Notes: generated from the letters alone by a model not told the origin. Shown: positions 44,505 to 55,219, counted from the stretch's first letter. The stretch is 64,000 bases of DNA from Elgaria multicarinata webbii (GCF_023053635.1 NC_086179.1:4540001-4604000), one strand, 5' to 3'. Translations and numbers: made by a program.

Positions 44505-45351
44505 GTATTGGCGGAGAACTTTCTCCACACCATCTCTTCTCTGGGGTGGGTGGGTGGGTGGATGTCTGTATGACACAGCTTTCCTCTCTCATTTCACCCT
44601 ATTGTTAGATCAATGTTCTAACATTGTGCTCTCAGCTTGTGCTCTTCGCTCTCAGATGCCATGTTTCTTACCTGCCCAGGGGTCTCCACTTCTCTTGCTC
44701 GGCTTCGTCCATTTTCTTCCGCTGCCCCTTATGTAGGGTGACCCTATGGAAAGGAGGACCGGGCTCCTGTATCTTTAACGGTTGTATTGAAAAGGGAATT
44801 TCAGCAGGTGTCGTTTGTATAGATGGAGAACCTGGTGAAATTTCCTCTTCATCACACCAGTTAAAGCTACAGGTGCCCTGCCCTCTTTTGTATCTGGTCA
44901 CTCTAGTCTAGCTCCTGCAGCTTTAACTGTTGTGATGAAGAGGGAATTTCACCAGGTTCTCCATATATACAAATGTCACCTGCTGAAATTCCTTTTTCTA
45001 TGCAACTGTTAAAGATACAGGAGCCCTGTCCTCCTTTTCATAGGGTCACCCATTCTCTTCCGCTGCCCCTTATGCCTGGAACGCTCTTCCAGAACATTTG
45101 TGAACTACGAGTTCAATCGCAGTTTTTAAAGCTCAGCTAAAAACTTTTCTTTTTTCTAAAGCTTTAAAAACTTGATTTTGATCTGACTTTTATACTGTTA
45201 ATTTTACTCTACCCTGTGCCTGTTTGGTGCATTCTCTTCCCCTTCTTATTGTTTTATTATGATTCTATTAGAATGTAAGCCTATGCGGCAGGCTTTTGCG
45301 ATTTGATTGTTTTACTCTGTACAGCACCATGTACACTGATGGTGCTATATA

Positions 45352-45405
<54 letters not shown>
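44505..45405 (+). mobile_element. L2-type LINE carrying an internal GTGACC-family MITE, inverted twin of 37762-38690
   Basis: Upstream part (44505-44733) and downstream part (45052-45352) align with the two flanks of the MITE at 38096 in reverse. An ATA/AAT microsatellite (45352-45405) ends it. Confidence 0.75.
44734..45051. mobile_element. hAT-like MITE (GTGACC family) in L2
   Basis: TAGGGTGACC to GGTCACCC. Flanked by a 23-bp direct repeat (44711-44733 and 45052-45074, one difference). Confidence 0.85.
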
Positions 45406-45406
<1 letters not shown>

Positions 45407-45560
45407 TAGAATAGAATCATAGAATAGCAGATTTGGAAGGGGCCTACAAGGCCATGGAGTCCAACCCCCTGCTCAATGCAGGAATCCACCCTAAAGCATC
45501 CCCGACAGATGCTTGTCCAGCTGCCTCTTGAAGGCCTCTAGTTTGGGAAAGCCCACAACC
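45405..45560 (-). mobile_element. CR1 LINE 3' end fragment
   Basis: Reversed tail, 3' UTR and last codons. Followed by three copies of CCCCACATAATAA (about 45560-45598). Confidence 0.8.
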
Positions 45561-45596
45561 CCACATAATAACCCCACATAATAACCCCACATAATA

Positions 45597-45692
45597 ACAA
45601 GACTCTTCAAAGAGAGGACACCTTCAAACAGAGGACTGATCCCCTCCCAGCAATCCAAAAGTCAGGACTCCGTAAAGTAGAACACCTGGCCA
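45597..45692. mobile_element. hAT-like fragment (GTGGCC-ended family)
   Basis: 'aaagagaggacaccttcaaa' to 'acacctggccat', matching the ends at 2400-2470. Confidence 0.45.
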
Positions 45693-46420
45693 TATCAGTC
45701 AGGAAGGTTCCAGAAGGAGACTCTAATAGACTTCCGTTCTATCCCTACAGAGTAAATAATGCCCTGCGGAGTGCCCCAACATTACAATCTGTGTCCCATG
45801 TTAATTACTATTTACCTTCAATGACTAGGAAAGGTCATGGGAGATCTTGAAGTTCAGGGTCATCTGCACATCAGTCACACCCAATTAGGTTAACTGGAAC
45901 TGTCTTATGCCAGGTGAGCCAATTTGTTCATGAGCACCATAGGTCAGTGGTAGAGTCCAGGCTCTGCATGCAGAAAGTCCCAAATTCAGCATCTCCAGGT
46001 AGGGTTGGACAAACTCCTGCCTGAAATTTTGGAGAGTCATGGCTGCCAGTCAGTGTCAACAATACTGGCTAAGATGAACCAGTCTACAGCAGCTTCCTTT
46101 TTTTAAAAAAAAAATCATTAAAAGGCAAATTATTAATACAACAAAATTATAGTGTACAGACAACAAAAGTGCCATTTTGCATTACAAAGGAAGAGAATAT
46201 ATGTCTAACCGATTTCGCAGAAATACAAAACCAAAACAGGTTTATATCAAGTATCTATAGTCAGAGGAAGACCAAATAAACGAACGTTAAGTGATCCTGT
46301 GTGTGTACACCATTGATAAAATTGAGAAAAGGAGACCATATATTTTCAAAGGGATCGTTACTGAGTTGGCCCGACAGAACTCTATGGTAGTAAGTTAATT
46401 TTTCGGAGCGGGTTATAGCC

Positions 46421-47136
46421 CATACTTTCAGTGGCATAGCTTTGGGGGGGGGCTTAGGGGTGGTTGTCCTGGGCACATTTTTTTTTTAAAAAAGTAGTAG
46501 TAATAATAAATTAAAAAATTAAAATCTGTGTAGATCCAACTGTGTAGACGGGGCAAATAAACGTTGCCACGTAACATTTTACAGTATTTTTCTTGTTGCG
46601 CACAGGTCAGGAAGGCCTTGCAGGCTGCATTTCCTCCCAAACGGGCCTCTCTAGCACACGCGTCGCTGCTCTGGCTACCTAAGTCATCCAGAAGAAGGAC
46701 AGAGCAGCGATGCGTGTGCTAGAGAGGCCCGTTTGGGAGGAAATGCAGCCTGCAAGGTTATCATATCAAGGTCGTCATATCAGCCATGATGCTAAATAGA
46801 AAAGAATCAGGTGCACAATGCAGGGAGAGGAGGAATACTGTCAATTGAGAGAGATTTCAATGTAGATTTCAATCCTGTTATTGAAAAATTTGCACATATT
46901 AAAACCAGGCGATTTTAAATAAATGTAAGTACCGGTATACTAGTATTAAATTAATTTTACTTTAAATAGATTAGTGTTTTCTTAAAATATAATACATGTG
47001 CTTGGGGGGGGGAGTAAGGGGTTCAATACTGGACTGGTGGAAGGGACTCAGGGAGTGCTAAAGGTCCACGGATTAAGGGTGCAATACTTGCCTTGCCCCG
47101 GGCGCTGGCAACCCACGCTATGCCATTGCATACTTT
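46421..47136. mobile_element. hAT (Tip100-like) non-autonomous element inside the L1
   Basis: 46429-47128 (700 bp), from CAGTGGCATAGC to GCTATGCCATTG, flanked by CATACTTT on both sides (46421-46428, 47129-47136). L1 coding continues across the duplication. Confidence 0.92.
46616..46757. repeat. 57-bp-arm hairpin inside the hAT element
   Basis: 46616-46672 and 46701-46757 are complementary at 56 of 57 positions, with a 28-bp loop. Confidence 0.95.
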
Positions 47137-47440
47137 CCCTTTCCAACTGGTGACCGTGGGACCCATTGAGTCTTTCCAATGTTTGGCTATTTCTAAGCGT
47201 GCTGCCTCCAAGAGCATAATTACAAGTTCTTTATGAATGAGGAAGGGGCTTAAAACGTTGAACAGGGACAGCAGAGCCAGACTTGGATCTGACAAAATTG
47301 TCTGAGCTGTGACTTCTGAGATTATATTGAAGACAGCTTTCCAGAATTGTTGTAAGGCTCAACAGCTTCCTATGTTGCTAGTGTAACCCAGTCTCACCTA
47401 CTGTGGCTGGCAGTGGCTCTCCAGCGTCATAACAAGCAGA

Positions 47441-47797
47441 GCCTGGTGAGGGGAGACATGATAGCACTCTTCAAATGCTTGAAAGGTTGTCACCCAGAGG
47501 AGGGCCAGGATCTCTTCTCCATCCTCCCAGAGTGCAGGACACGGAATAATGGGCTCAAGTTAAAGGAAGCCAGATTCCAGCTGGACATCAGGAAAAACTT
47601 CCTGACTGTTAGAGCAGTACAACAATGGAATCAGTTGCCTGGTGAGGTTGTGGCCTCTCCCACACTAGAGGCCTTCAAGAGGCAGCTGGACAACCCTCTG
47701 TCAGGGATGCTTTAGGGAGCATCCCTTGAACAGGGGGTTGGACTCGATGGCCTTGTAGGCCCCTTCCAGCTCTGCTATTCTATGATTCTATGATTCC
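47441..47797 (+). mobile_element. CR1 LINE, 5'-truncated
   Basis: Encodes [20 protein letters not shown] to the C terminus and tail. Confidence 0.88.
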
Positions 47798-47832
47798 CAT
47801 AAGAATGTAAGAAAAGCCCTCCAGGATCAGAC

Positions 47833-48532
47833 CAAGGGCCTTGCTAGACGGCAGGTTAGCCTGGTGCGAGGCCCGGGCTTGTCCCTGTGTGTCCAAATGA
47901 TGCACAGAGGATCCTGGGCTCAGGCAAACCGCCCTGTCTAACCAGCACCACTTTTGGCCCGGTTTTTAGACTGGTCCACCGCTTTACCCGGCTACTGCAT
48001 TTATGCGTGAGTAGCCAGGAAAAGCGGTGGACAGGCCGCAGCGCTCCCGCCACTGCCGATGTCCCTGGACCCCATTACCCACCGCCGCCGTTTCCCGCGT
48101 TGCCATGTCCCCGGCCTCCAATGCCTGGCAGTGCTGGGCATCACAGGCCGGGGACATGGCTGCGCCGGGCAATGGAGGCTGGGGACATTGGCGAAGACGG
48201 GAAATGGCGGCTGGGGACATTGGTGGCAGCGGGTAATGGCAGCTGGGGACATCGGGGTGGGGGGATCGGAGGCCAGGGGAGATTGTGGGGGGAGGAAATC
48301 GGAAGGGGGGAGCAGAGGACCCGATTTTTTTTTAAAAAAACCTACCTTTTCCTATGGTGCACTCCTGCGCACGTGGCCCCTTTACGTAAAAATAAAAATG
48401 GCGGACGCGACGGGGCTTTCCTAGACCCCGTCGCGTCTCACGTGTAGACGGGGCTGACAGGCCGTGCTACTTCTTGCGTGGCCTGGCCCCTCCTCACCAC
48501 CGGATTTTATGGTAGGTCTAGCAAAGCCCCAA
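47833..48532. mobile_element. PIF/Harbinger-like non-autonomous element with CAA target duplication
   Basis: 47836-48529, from GGGCCTTGCTAGAC to GTCTAGCAAAGCCC, with CAA at both borders. The GC-rich interior explains the long open frames. 'gtgtccaaatgatgcacag' and a T-run/CCTTTTC block are shared with 40580-41104. Confidence 0.75.
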
Positions 48533-49070
48533 GTCTGGAACCTCCAGCTGCTCTCCTCCAATTGGAGTCCCCCTGGTTCTCAGGGTGTACGTCCAGTAGC
48601 TTCAGGGGCTGCAAGACCCTCCAAGCAGATGATGTCAGCTCAAGATCATGACTGCAGAAGGTCCCTGTGGGTCTGGAGGCCAGCTCACAGCCCTTCTCAA
48701 GAGCAGGGGCTCATTTGATGTGAACCTGAGCTAGAGGAACCGAGGTCGGATCAAGGAGGTGTGGAGGTTGCAGCTCTGATCTGGTTTCTCAAAGCCCCTT
48801 TGATGTGGAGCCTGAGCATTCCCGGCTGCACACAAGACCCTCCTCACTTGTGTATCTGGCATTTAGAAACGTGCCCGGGCCGACCAGGCCTCAGACCTGG
48901 TTTTAATTACGAATTCAAACAGCTGTTTACTGGCTTGCATGGCTTGATGTGGCCTGAATTAAGGTTATCCTCAGTGGAGAGAAACATGAGCCTATGAGGG
49001 AGAGATGGAGGAGGGGCCCCGAAATCAGGAAGGGAAAGGCACTCCCTCCCTGCATTTCACCTCGATTTCA
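48533..49070. other. No gene seen
   Basis: Nothing recognised. Confidence 0.4.
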
Positions 49071-49190
49071 GCTTTCTCCAACCTGGTGCCCTGCAGATGT
49101 GATGGAGTACAAATCCCAGCATTCCTGACCATTGGCCACGCTGGCTGAGGCTGGTGGGAGTTGCACGTATGGAGGGCACAAGGCTTGGGG
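49071..49190. mobile_element. Palindromic MITE, same family as 12290
   Basis: 'ccctgcagatgtgatggagt' with a diverged inverse arm. Confidence 0.55.
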
Positions 49191-49432
49191 CAATTGGGAT
49201 ACGGACAGCGTGCCGTTTGGGTTTTCCCCATCCAGGGCTGGAAATGTTTGGCTCTTCTCTGCATGGGGGCAGCGTATTCCTCAGGGCATTTCCATACGAA
49301 GGGGCTTGTGAAGGTCACATGTACTGCATCAATGGAACCGACGACACCTGCATTCCACATGTAGATGATGTCCAATGCCGTGCTGATGGTTGTCAAGCGA
49401 GTGGTGGTGCCAAAGGTACGAATATATGGACA
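49191..49432. other. No gene seen
   Basis: Nothing recognised. Confidence 0.35.
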
Positions 49433-49725
49433 TGAGAAGAGCCATCTTGGATCAGACCAAGAGTCCACCTACTAGTCCAGCACTCTGTTCACACAGTGGC
49501 CAACCATCTGTCAACCAGGAATCCACGAGCAGGACATGGGTGCAACAGCACCCTCCCACCCATGTTCCCCAGCAACTGGTGTACGTAGGCATACTGCCTC
49601 TGATACTGACGGTAGCACATAACCATCAGGACCGGTAGCTTTCTCCTCTAGGACTTTATCCAACCCCCTTTTGAAGCCATCTAAATTGGTGACCCATCAC
49701 TATATTTTGTGGTAGTGAATCCCAT
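49433..49725 (-). mobile_element. CR1-type LINE, second subfamily, 3' end
   Basis: Reverse of the family 3' UTR; 'agagccatcttggatcagac' at the left. Confidence 0.8.
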
Positions 49726-49794
49726 CTGGCCTGAATCTCAATCCATCCAGGTCAAATTATGAGTTTTCACTCACTCCGTTAGCAAATACATGAC

Positions 49795-50118
49795 CATGGG
49801 CATGTTTAGTCTGGAGAAGAGAAGATGGAGGGGAGGCATGAGAGCACTCTTCAAAGACTTGAAAGGTTGTCACACAGAGGAGGGCCAGGATCTCTTCTCG
49901 ATCCTCCCAGAGTGCAGGACACGGAATAACGGGCTCAAGTTAAAGGAAGCCAGATTCCAGCTGGACATCAGGAAAAACTTCCTGACTGTTAGAGCAGTAC
50001 GACAATGGAACCCATGACCTAGGGAGGTTGTGGGCTCTCCCACACTAGAGGCCTTCAAGAGGCAGTTGGGTAGCCTTCTGTCAGGGATGCTTTAAGGTGG
50101 ATTCCTGCATTGATTCTA
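49795..50118 (+). mobile_element. CR1 LINE with shortened 3' UTR
   Basis: Coding C terminus ([20 protein letters not shown]), then 'cctgcattg' joined directly to 'attctatgac'. Confidence 0.85.
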
Positions 50119-50576
50119 TGACCATTAGCAGTGGAAGTCTAGCCCTGTAGCTTAATGGTGGAGGTAGGAGATTGTGTTTGGGTACACTTTCCACAGCATC
50201 CTGGTTGATCATGTTTGCCTGCCACGCAGTGTCCCAGATGAAAACCAACGGTTGCAGTGCAGTGGTTTTCTTCTGTTGATCACCCTTTGCTTGGGGCTAG
50301 GGGTTCACATCCCACTCTCCTCTATGCTGGGAGCCAACAAGGGCTTAACACCCTCTGGGCCTACAGCCACCTCCCTGGTGGTCAGAAACTTGGCTGCAGC
50401 GTAGAGAGATGCAAATCAGGCTACAAGAAAAATGCAGATGTGCATATTTTGAGGGGAGTTCCATAGGTCAATGGCAGAGGTCCTGCACTGCATGCGGATG
50501 GGCCCAGGTAGAATCTGTTGCTAAGAGGACCTCAGGTCCGATAAATGCCTCTGCTGAAGTGCTGCTGAGTAGACCA
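50119..50576. other. No gene; possible tRNA-SINE scrap near 50463-50520
   Basis: 'ataggtcaatggcagaggtc' and 'ctgcatgcggatgg' resemble the SINE head at 45937. Confidence 0.35.
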
Positions 50577-50705
50577 GGCTTCCCTGACCTGATGGTCTCC
50601 AGATGTTTTGGGTTGCAACTCCCATCATTCCTGACCATTGGCCATGCTGGCTGAGGCTGCTGGGAGTTGAAGTCCAAAACATTTGGAGGGTAAAAGCTGG
50701 AGAAG
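50577..50705. mobile_element. Palindromic MITE, same family as 12290
   Basis: 'ggtctccagatgttttgggt' and the inverse 'agtccaaaacatttggaggg'. Confidence 0.65.
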
Positions 50706-51205
50706 ACAATAACAGTCTAACTCCAGTCTAAGGCAATTTCTTTTTGTGCGTATTTTAAGCTGAGTAGGTACCCATTCGAACAATGTGTACATCAGTGGTA
50801 AAAGTGAGTAGAAACACGAAAGATTTCCCCCATATTCATCACGGAGCACAGAGTGCCTGTAATGGGGGGAATATTTTCAGCCCTGATTAGAAATATTCCA
50901 AAATCAAGATGGAAACAAAATACCCACCCAACAGCTTTTTCCCCAAGAGCTACAGGTCTCTAAATTTAGGGATTCCATAAATATAACATTTTTTCTCGAA
51001 ATTCTCAGGGGGAAAAAATGTCAGAAAACAAACTGCCTTTTTATTTTTGGATCTCCATTTCCTATCCCCATCTCTTTCTAATTTCGGGATGTTTTATTCG
51101 TGAAGGTTTTTTGACATGGATTCAAGTTGGATTCTTTCAAACACATCACCATGAATGGTTCCCAGCAAGCAGCTGAAGCTTGCGATGAGGATAAAACACA
51201 CACGG
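50706..51205. other. No gene seen
   Basis: Nothing recognised. Confidence 0.4.
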
Positions 51206-51245
51206 TCTGGATGCGGTCCATAACCCATTATGGACCGCATCCAGA
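51206..51245. repeat. Perfect 17-bp inverted repeat with 6-bp loop
   Basis: TCTGGATGCGGTCCATA and its exact complement around ACCCAT. Confidence 0.95.
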
Positions 51246-51974
51246 AATGACAAGAGCTTCTAGCAAGGAATTCGTTGGTTTGTTTTCAGTGGCACTGGAC
51301 CACATGAGAAGGTTTGTTTGCGTGGCTGTTCTGGACAGATTAATCCAATAAGAAGCAGAGAAGGAGAAACAGATCACGGACCACACAAAGGGACGCCTTT
51401 GTATCGGTCACGGATCTGCCCTGTTAGGCCAAGGGATGAGTACTGAACAGCACGATGAGTAGGGAATGGATTGGAAGGTTGACCTCTAAGGCAGCAGCAA
51501 AGTAACACTAAGGGGCAAGTGATGCTCAGGGCCTCAGTAGAGGTTATGGAGGTTGTGAGGATGCACCTGATTGGTGTCATCCCAGTAATAAATGGCACTC
51601 ACGATGTGACATTGTTGCATTTAATGTTCCCCTACGCCCAGTCCAACCACTTGATGTTCTGTTTAGGAGATTTTGCCAGGGAAATGCATAGAGGTGATGT
51701 TCCCCGCAGTGCCAAGTTATCACGTCAAACAATGCAAATCAATCCACGAAGTGGCCTTGTAATAAATCAGATCATTAGGTCCTCTAGCTCCCTCCACGGT
51801 CTACTTTGATGGTCAGCAGCAGGGACAGATGCTTCAGTCTGTTTCAAATCCACGTCACTTTCACAGGTATTCAATCATAAATTCATTCTGTACAATTTCT
51901 GCAACGGTCTTCTTACATATGTGTGTGTGTCACACGAAAATTCACATTTGTTTTGGTATGCAATTTTCACCAAC
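51246..51974. other. No gene seen
   Basis: Nothing recognised; short open frames lack family features. Confidence 0.4.
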
Positions 51975-52186
51975 ATATTCTCCTCCTCCTCCTCCTCCTC
52001 TCCCTCCTCCCTTTCCTCATTGCTCCTGTTCGCTTGAGAGGCAGAAAGCCAGGGAGCAAGGAGGCCATGGCATCTCCGGCTTCGCCTCCTCACCACCACC
52101 GTTGTCAGGGCCAAAGCAAGAGGCAGGTAAACAAACAGGTTGCAATGTGGAAGAGGCGAACTTATTCAAGGGGCTTTTGTCAGTGC
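51975..52186. mobile_element. Degenerate hAT-like element, same family as 19041-19573
   Basis: CTC run, then 'gaggccatggcatctcc' and 'aagcaagaggcaggtaaaca' blocks. Confidence 0.4.
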
Positions 52187-52385
52187 TATCAATGGCTCCT
52201 AGCCCTGATGGTTGTGTGCTATCTCCAGTATCTGAGGCAGTAAGCCTGTGTGCACCAGTTGCTGGGGAACATGGGTGGGAGGGTGCTGTTGCACCATGTC
52301 CTGGTTGGCCACTGGGTGAACAGAGTGCTGGACTAGATGGACCCTTGGTCTGATCCAGCATCAGGGCAACTTCTTATGGTCTTAT
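52187..52385 (+). mobile_element. CR1-type LINE, second subfamily, 3' end
   Basis: 'gttgtgtgctatctccagta' to 'ttggtctgatccagcatcag'. Confidence 0.8.
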
Positions 52386-52868
52386 GTAAGCCCCCACCCC
52401 TCAAAGGGCCCTACCCTCTCGCAAAATGTGAATTTTCTTCAAATGGGGTAAATGGAGTTGGGCTTCACATATTTCTGTAATCCCCGGTCAGTCTTAAGGA
52501 GAACATTAGTTAGTGTATGCCTCCTGTGTTTATTTATTTTTAAACAAAAGCACCAAAACGCTTCTTGCTGCTTGGGTCTGGGAGCTCTTGTATTTATATC
52601 CCGCCAACAAGATCTGCAAGGCGCCCAACCTCAGCCCGGCTAATCTTCAGATGTCACGCTGCTCTCGCACGGTATAATCCGAACAACAGCTGAGTTGAAT
52701 TTTCGCTCGTTGTGTACTTCCACGCAGGAGGGGAGTGTGTGTGTGTGTGTGTGTGTAGAAACAGAAAGGAGGAACAGAAAGAGCATTCAATCCTGTTTTG
52801 TGCTGGGTGTAGGACAAAGTGCTAAGGACACCACAGTGAACTCTGTGCTTCCGAACTGCAGATAACGG
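52386..52868. other. No gene seen
   Basis: TG microsatellite at about 52736-52756; otherwise unrecognised. Confidence 0.4.
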
Positions 52869-53563
52869 AGCAATTCTAGGGCAGGGTGACCATATGAAAA
52901 GGAGGACAGGGCTCCTGTATCTTTAACAATTGCAAAGAAAAGGGAATTGCAGCAGGTGTCGTTTGTATATACGGGGAACCTGGTGAAATTCCCTCTTCAC
53001 CACAATAGTGAAAGCTGCAGGAGCCCTGCCCTATTTTGTATCTGGCCACACCAGTATAGCTAGAGGTACAAAAGAGGGCAGGGCTCCTGCAGCTTTCACT
53101 ACTGTGATGAAGAGGGATTTTCACCAGGTGCTGCGTGCGTACAAACGACGCCTACTGAAATCCCCTTTTCTCTGCCACTTTTAAAGATATAGGAACCCTG
53201 TCCTCCTTTCCACATGGTCACACTATTCTAGGGTGACCATATGGAAAGGAGGACTGGGCTCCTATATCTTTAACAGTGGCATAGAAAACGGGATTTCAGC
53301 AGGTGTCATTTGTATGCATGTCGCACCTGGTGAAATTTCCTCTTCATCACAACAGTTAAAGCTGCAGGAGCTATACTGCAGCTATACTGTGACCAGATTT
53401 AAAAGAGGGCAGGGCACCTACAACTTTAACTGTTGTGATGAAGAGGAGATTTCACCAGGTTCTCCATATATACAAATGACACCTGCTGAATTTCCCTTTT
53501 CAGTACAACTGTTAAAGATACAGGAGCCCTGTCCTTCTTTTCATATGGTCACCCTAAGCAATT
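52869..53563. mobile_element. hAT-like MITE (GTGACC family) interrupted at its left end by another
   Basis: The host copy is 52877-52881 (TAGGG) plus about 53229-53555, flanked by AGCAATTC (52869-52876 and 53556-53563). Confidence 0.85.
52874..53233. mobile_element. hAT-like MITE (GTGACC family), inserted in the previous element
   Basis: 52882-53225, CAGGGTGACC to GGTCACACTA, flanked by TTCTAGGG on both sides (52874-52881, 53226-53233). Confidence 0.88.
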
Positions 53564-53672
53564 CCTCAATCTGAGATGAGGATTTACTTTATTTTTCGTG
53601 TGACCTGCTGCTCTACCATTGCTATGGGTACCCAACATTTGAAACCCTTTCCTATCCATAATATTTTTTCAC

Positions 53673-53931
53673 TAGGGTGGCCACTAGTATTTTGCTCAAA
53701 AAGAGGAAATGCATCACCAAAATAACGCATCACACCAGTTAAAGCTGCAGGAGCTCTGCGTGAGTGACCAGTTACAAAAGACGGCAGGGCTGTTGCAACT
53801 TTAACTGTTGGAATAAAGAGGAAATTTCACCCGGTGCTGCATGCATACAAAGGACACCTGCTGAAATTCCCTTCTCTATACAACTGTTAAAGATACAGGA
53901 ACCCTGACCTCCTTTCCATAGGGTCACCCTA
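53673..53931. mobile_element. Chimeric hAT-like MITE
   Basis: The left end (TAGGGTGGCCACTA, 'aaaaagaggaaatg') belongs to the GTGGCC-ended family; the middle and right (GGTCACCCTA) belong to the GTGACC family. Confidence 0.65.
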
Positions 53932-54206
53932 GAACTGCTTCTACGTTCCTAAAATATTTGAGCACCCCCACTAAAAAACTCTGTTTGCCAACCCTGATTT
54001 TTAAAAAAGGTATTTTTCTTCCATTGGAAGAGAAGGAAGGACTGCTGAAACAGTTTTTAAGTCCATGGCGTGAATGTTGGGGAGAGGCATGGTGGCACCC
54101 AGATTTTGACCTTGGCAACTCCAGGGAAAGAATCTCAGAGAATAGGTGTTGAAGATCTCTCTCTTCCGGAGACTTCCAAGAGATGTTGCCAGTCATTGTA
54201 GACCAC

Positions 54207-54335
54207 ATGTCCCCAACCTGGTGGCTTCCAGGTGTGTAGGACTGCAACTCCCACCATGCTGTCTAGAGAAGGACTGTTTCCCCCCTACACCGGGAATGAT
54301 GGGAAGTGCAGTCCAACCCATCTAGAGGCCGCTAG
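54207..54335. mobile_element. Palindromic MITE, same family as 12290
   Basis: 'cccaacctggtggcttccag' and the inverse 'tctagaggccgctaggttg'. Confidence 0.65.
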
Positions 54336-55219
54336 GTTGTAGACAATGTGGGGCAAAACAGACCAAGGATATCAAATGTTCCTGTGCCCCATGGAGCCAT
54401 TTTGTACAGCTCTCCTTTGCGCTGAGGCTTATCCGGGAGAAATACTGAGCAGGGTTGTGCATGCCCTTGATGTTTCTCACGTCTACGATCCTGCGGCTGA
54501 AAGGACGTCTTTCCCAGTTGACCCTCCTCCGCACTTCTTTATCACGTCTGCAGGGCCGGTGTGGCCCACTCGCTGTCCAGGGCCACTCACTGCAGCGTGG
54601 GAGGGAGCCTGCGGAAGAAAACAGCAGAGGCCGAACGGCTTCTCTCCGGGCAGTCCTCAATGGAGCAGCTACGTAAACAGCGCTGCTGCTACGCCACCAC
54701 CTTCCCTTTCAGGGCGGCTGTGCTGGGCGAGTAATACCTGCGGCCGATCAACGGAGCTGGAAGCACAGGTCTCTGTTTCGGCCCATGCACTGTATTTCCT
54801 GTCCCGTTGCCAAAGCTCATCACAATAACCCCTTTATCAGCCACTCCCAAATTTACTTTGACAGGCTTTACTCAGATTGTTAATGTGCAGACAATAAAGA
54901 TAACAGAAAGAGTCATCAGTTCAACGCCTTCTTCCCGGTAGTTCTCTCTGTCAGTTTCCCCCCCCCCCCCCCCCAGAGAGGAGAAATCACTCAAAAATTG
55001 TTGCTTCTTTCCCTTAATCCAGGGGTGGGCAGCACATGGACTACATGCCAGATGTGCTCCCCCGCCCCCTCTCCCACCCTGCCGCTGCTGTGCCGCCGAA
55101 ATTTGCGGCAGCTAAAGAAGGGGTGATTTGCTGCCAAGTTCTGGCCGCAAACCACTATGGAAGGATAGTGGTTTGGAAACTCTGATTGCCATTCTGACTA
55201 TGGTAAATGGGACTTGTAG
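54336..55219. other. No gene seen; C-run and possible hAT end
   Basis: C run at about 54958-54974. 55020-55036 (CAGGGGTGGGCAGCAC) resembles a hAT terminus. The 160-codon frame at 54346-54828 has no recognisable features. Confidence 0.4.

Larger units (their letters stand above)
46090..47371 (-). mobile_element. L1 LINE, 5'-truncated, with short target duplication
   Basis: The complement encodes the end of L1 ORF2 (AARLEIAKHWKDSMGPTV at the right, WAITRSEKLTYYHRVLSG and ENIWSPFLNFIN at the left) and ends in poly-A (T7 at 46098). CAGCTTCC flanks both sides (46090-46097, 47363-47370). Confidence 0.78.
45937..47380 (+). mobile_element. tRNA-derived SINE split by an L1 insertion
   Basis: 45937-46097 holds A-box-like GGTCAGTGGTAGAG, 'ctgcatgcagaaagtccc' and 'cctgcctgaaattttggaga'; the SINE end 'cagcttcctatgttgc' resumes at 47363. 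The known family reads straight through 'agcagcttcctatgtt'. Confidence 0.75.

Noticed and set aside
47887-48447. GC-rich 186-codon frame or CpG-island promoter
   Set aside because: It lies wholly within a Harbinger-like element with inverted ends and a CAA duplication.
54346-54828. 160-codon open frame
   Set aside because: No domain or motif recognised and no splice or promoter context; kept as unassigned.
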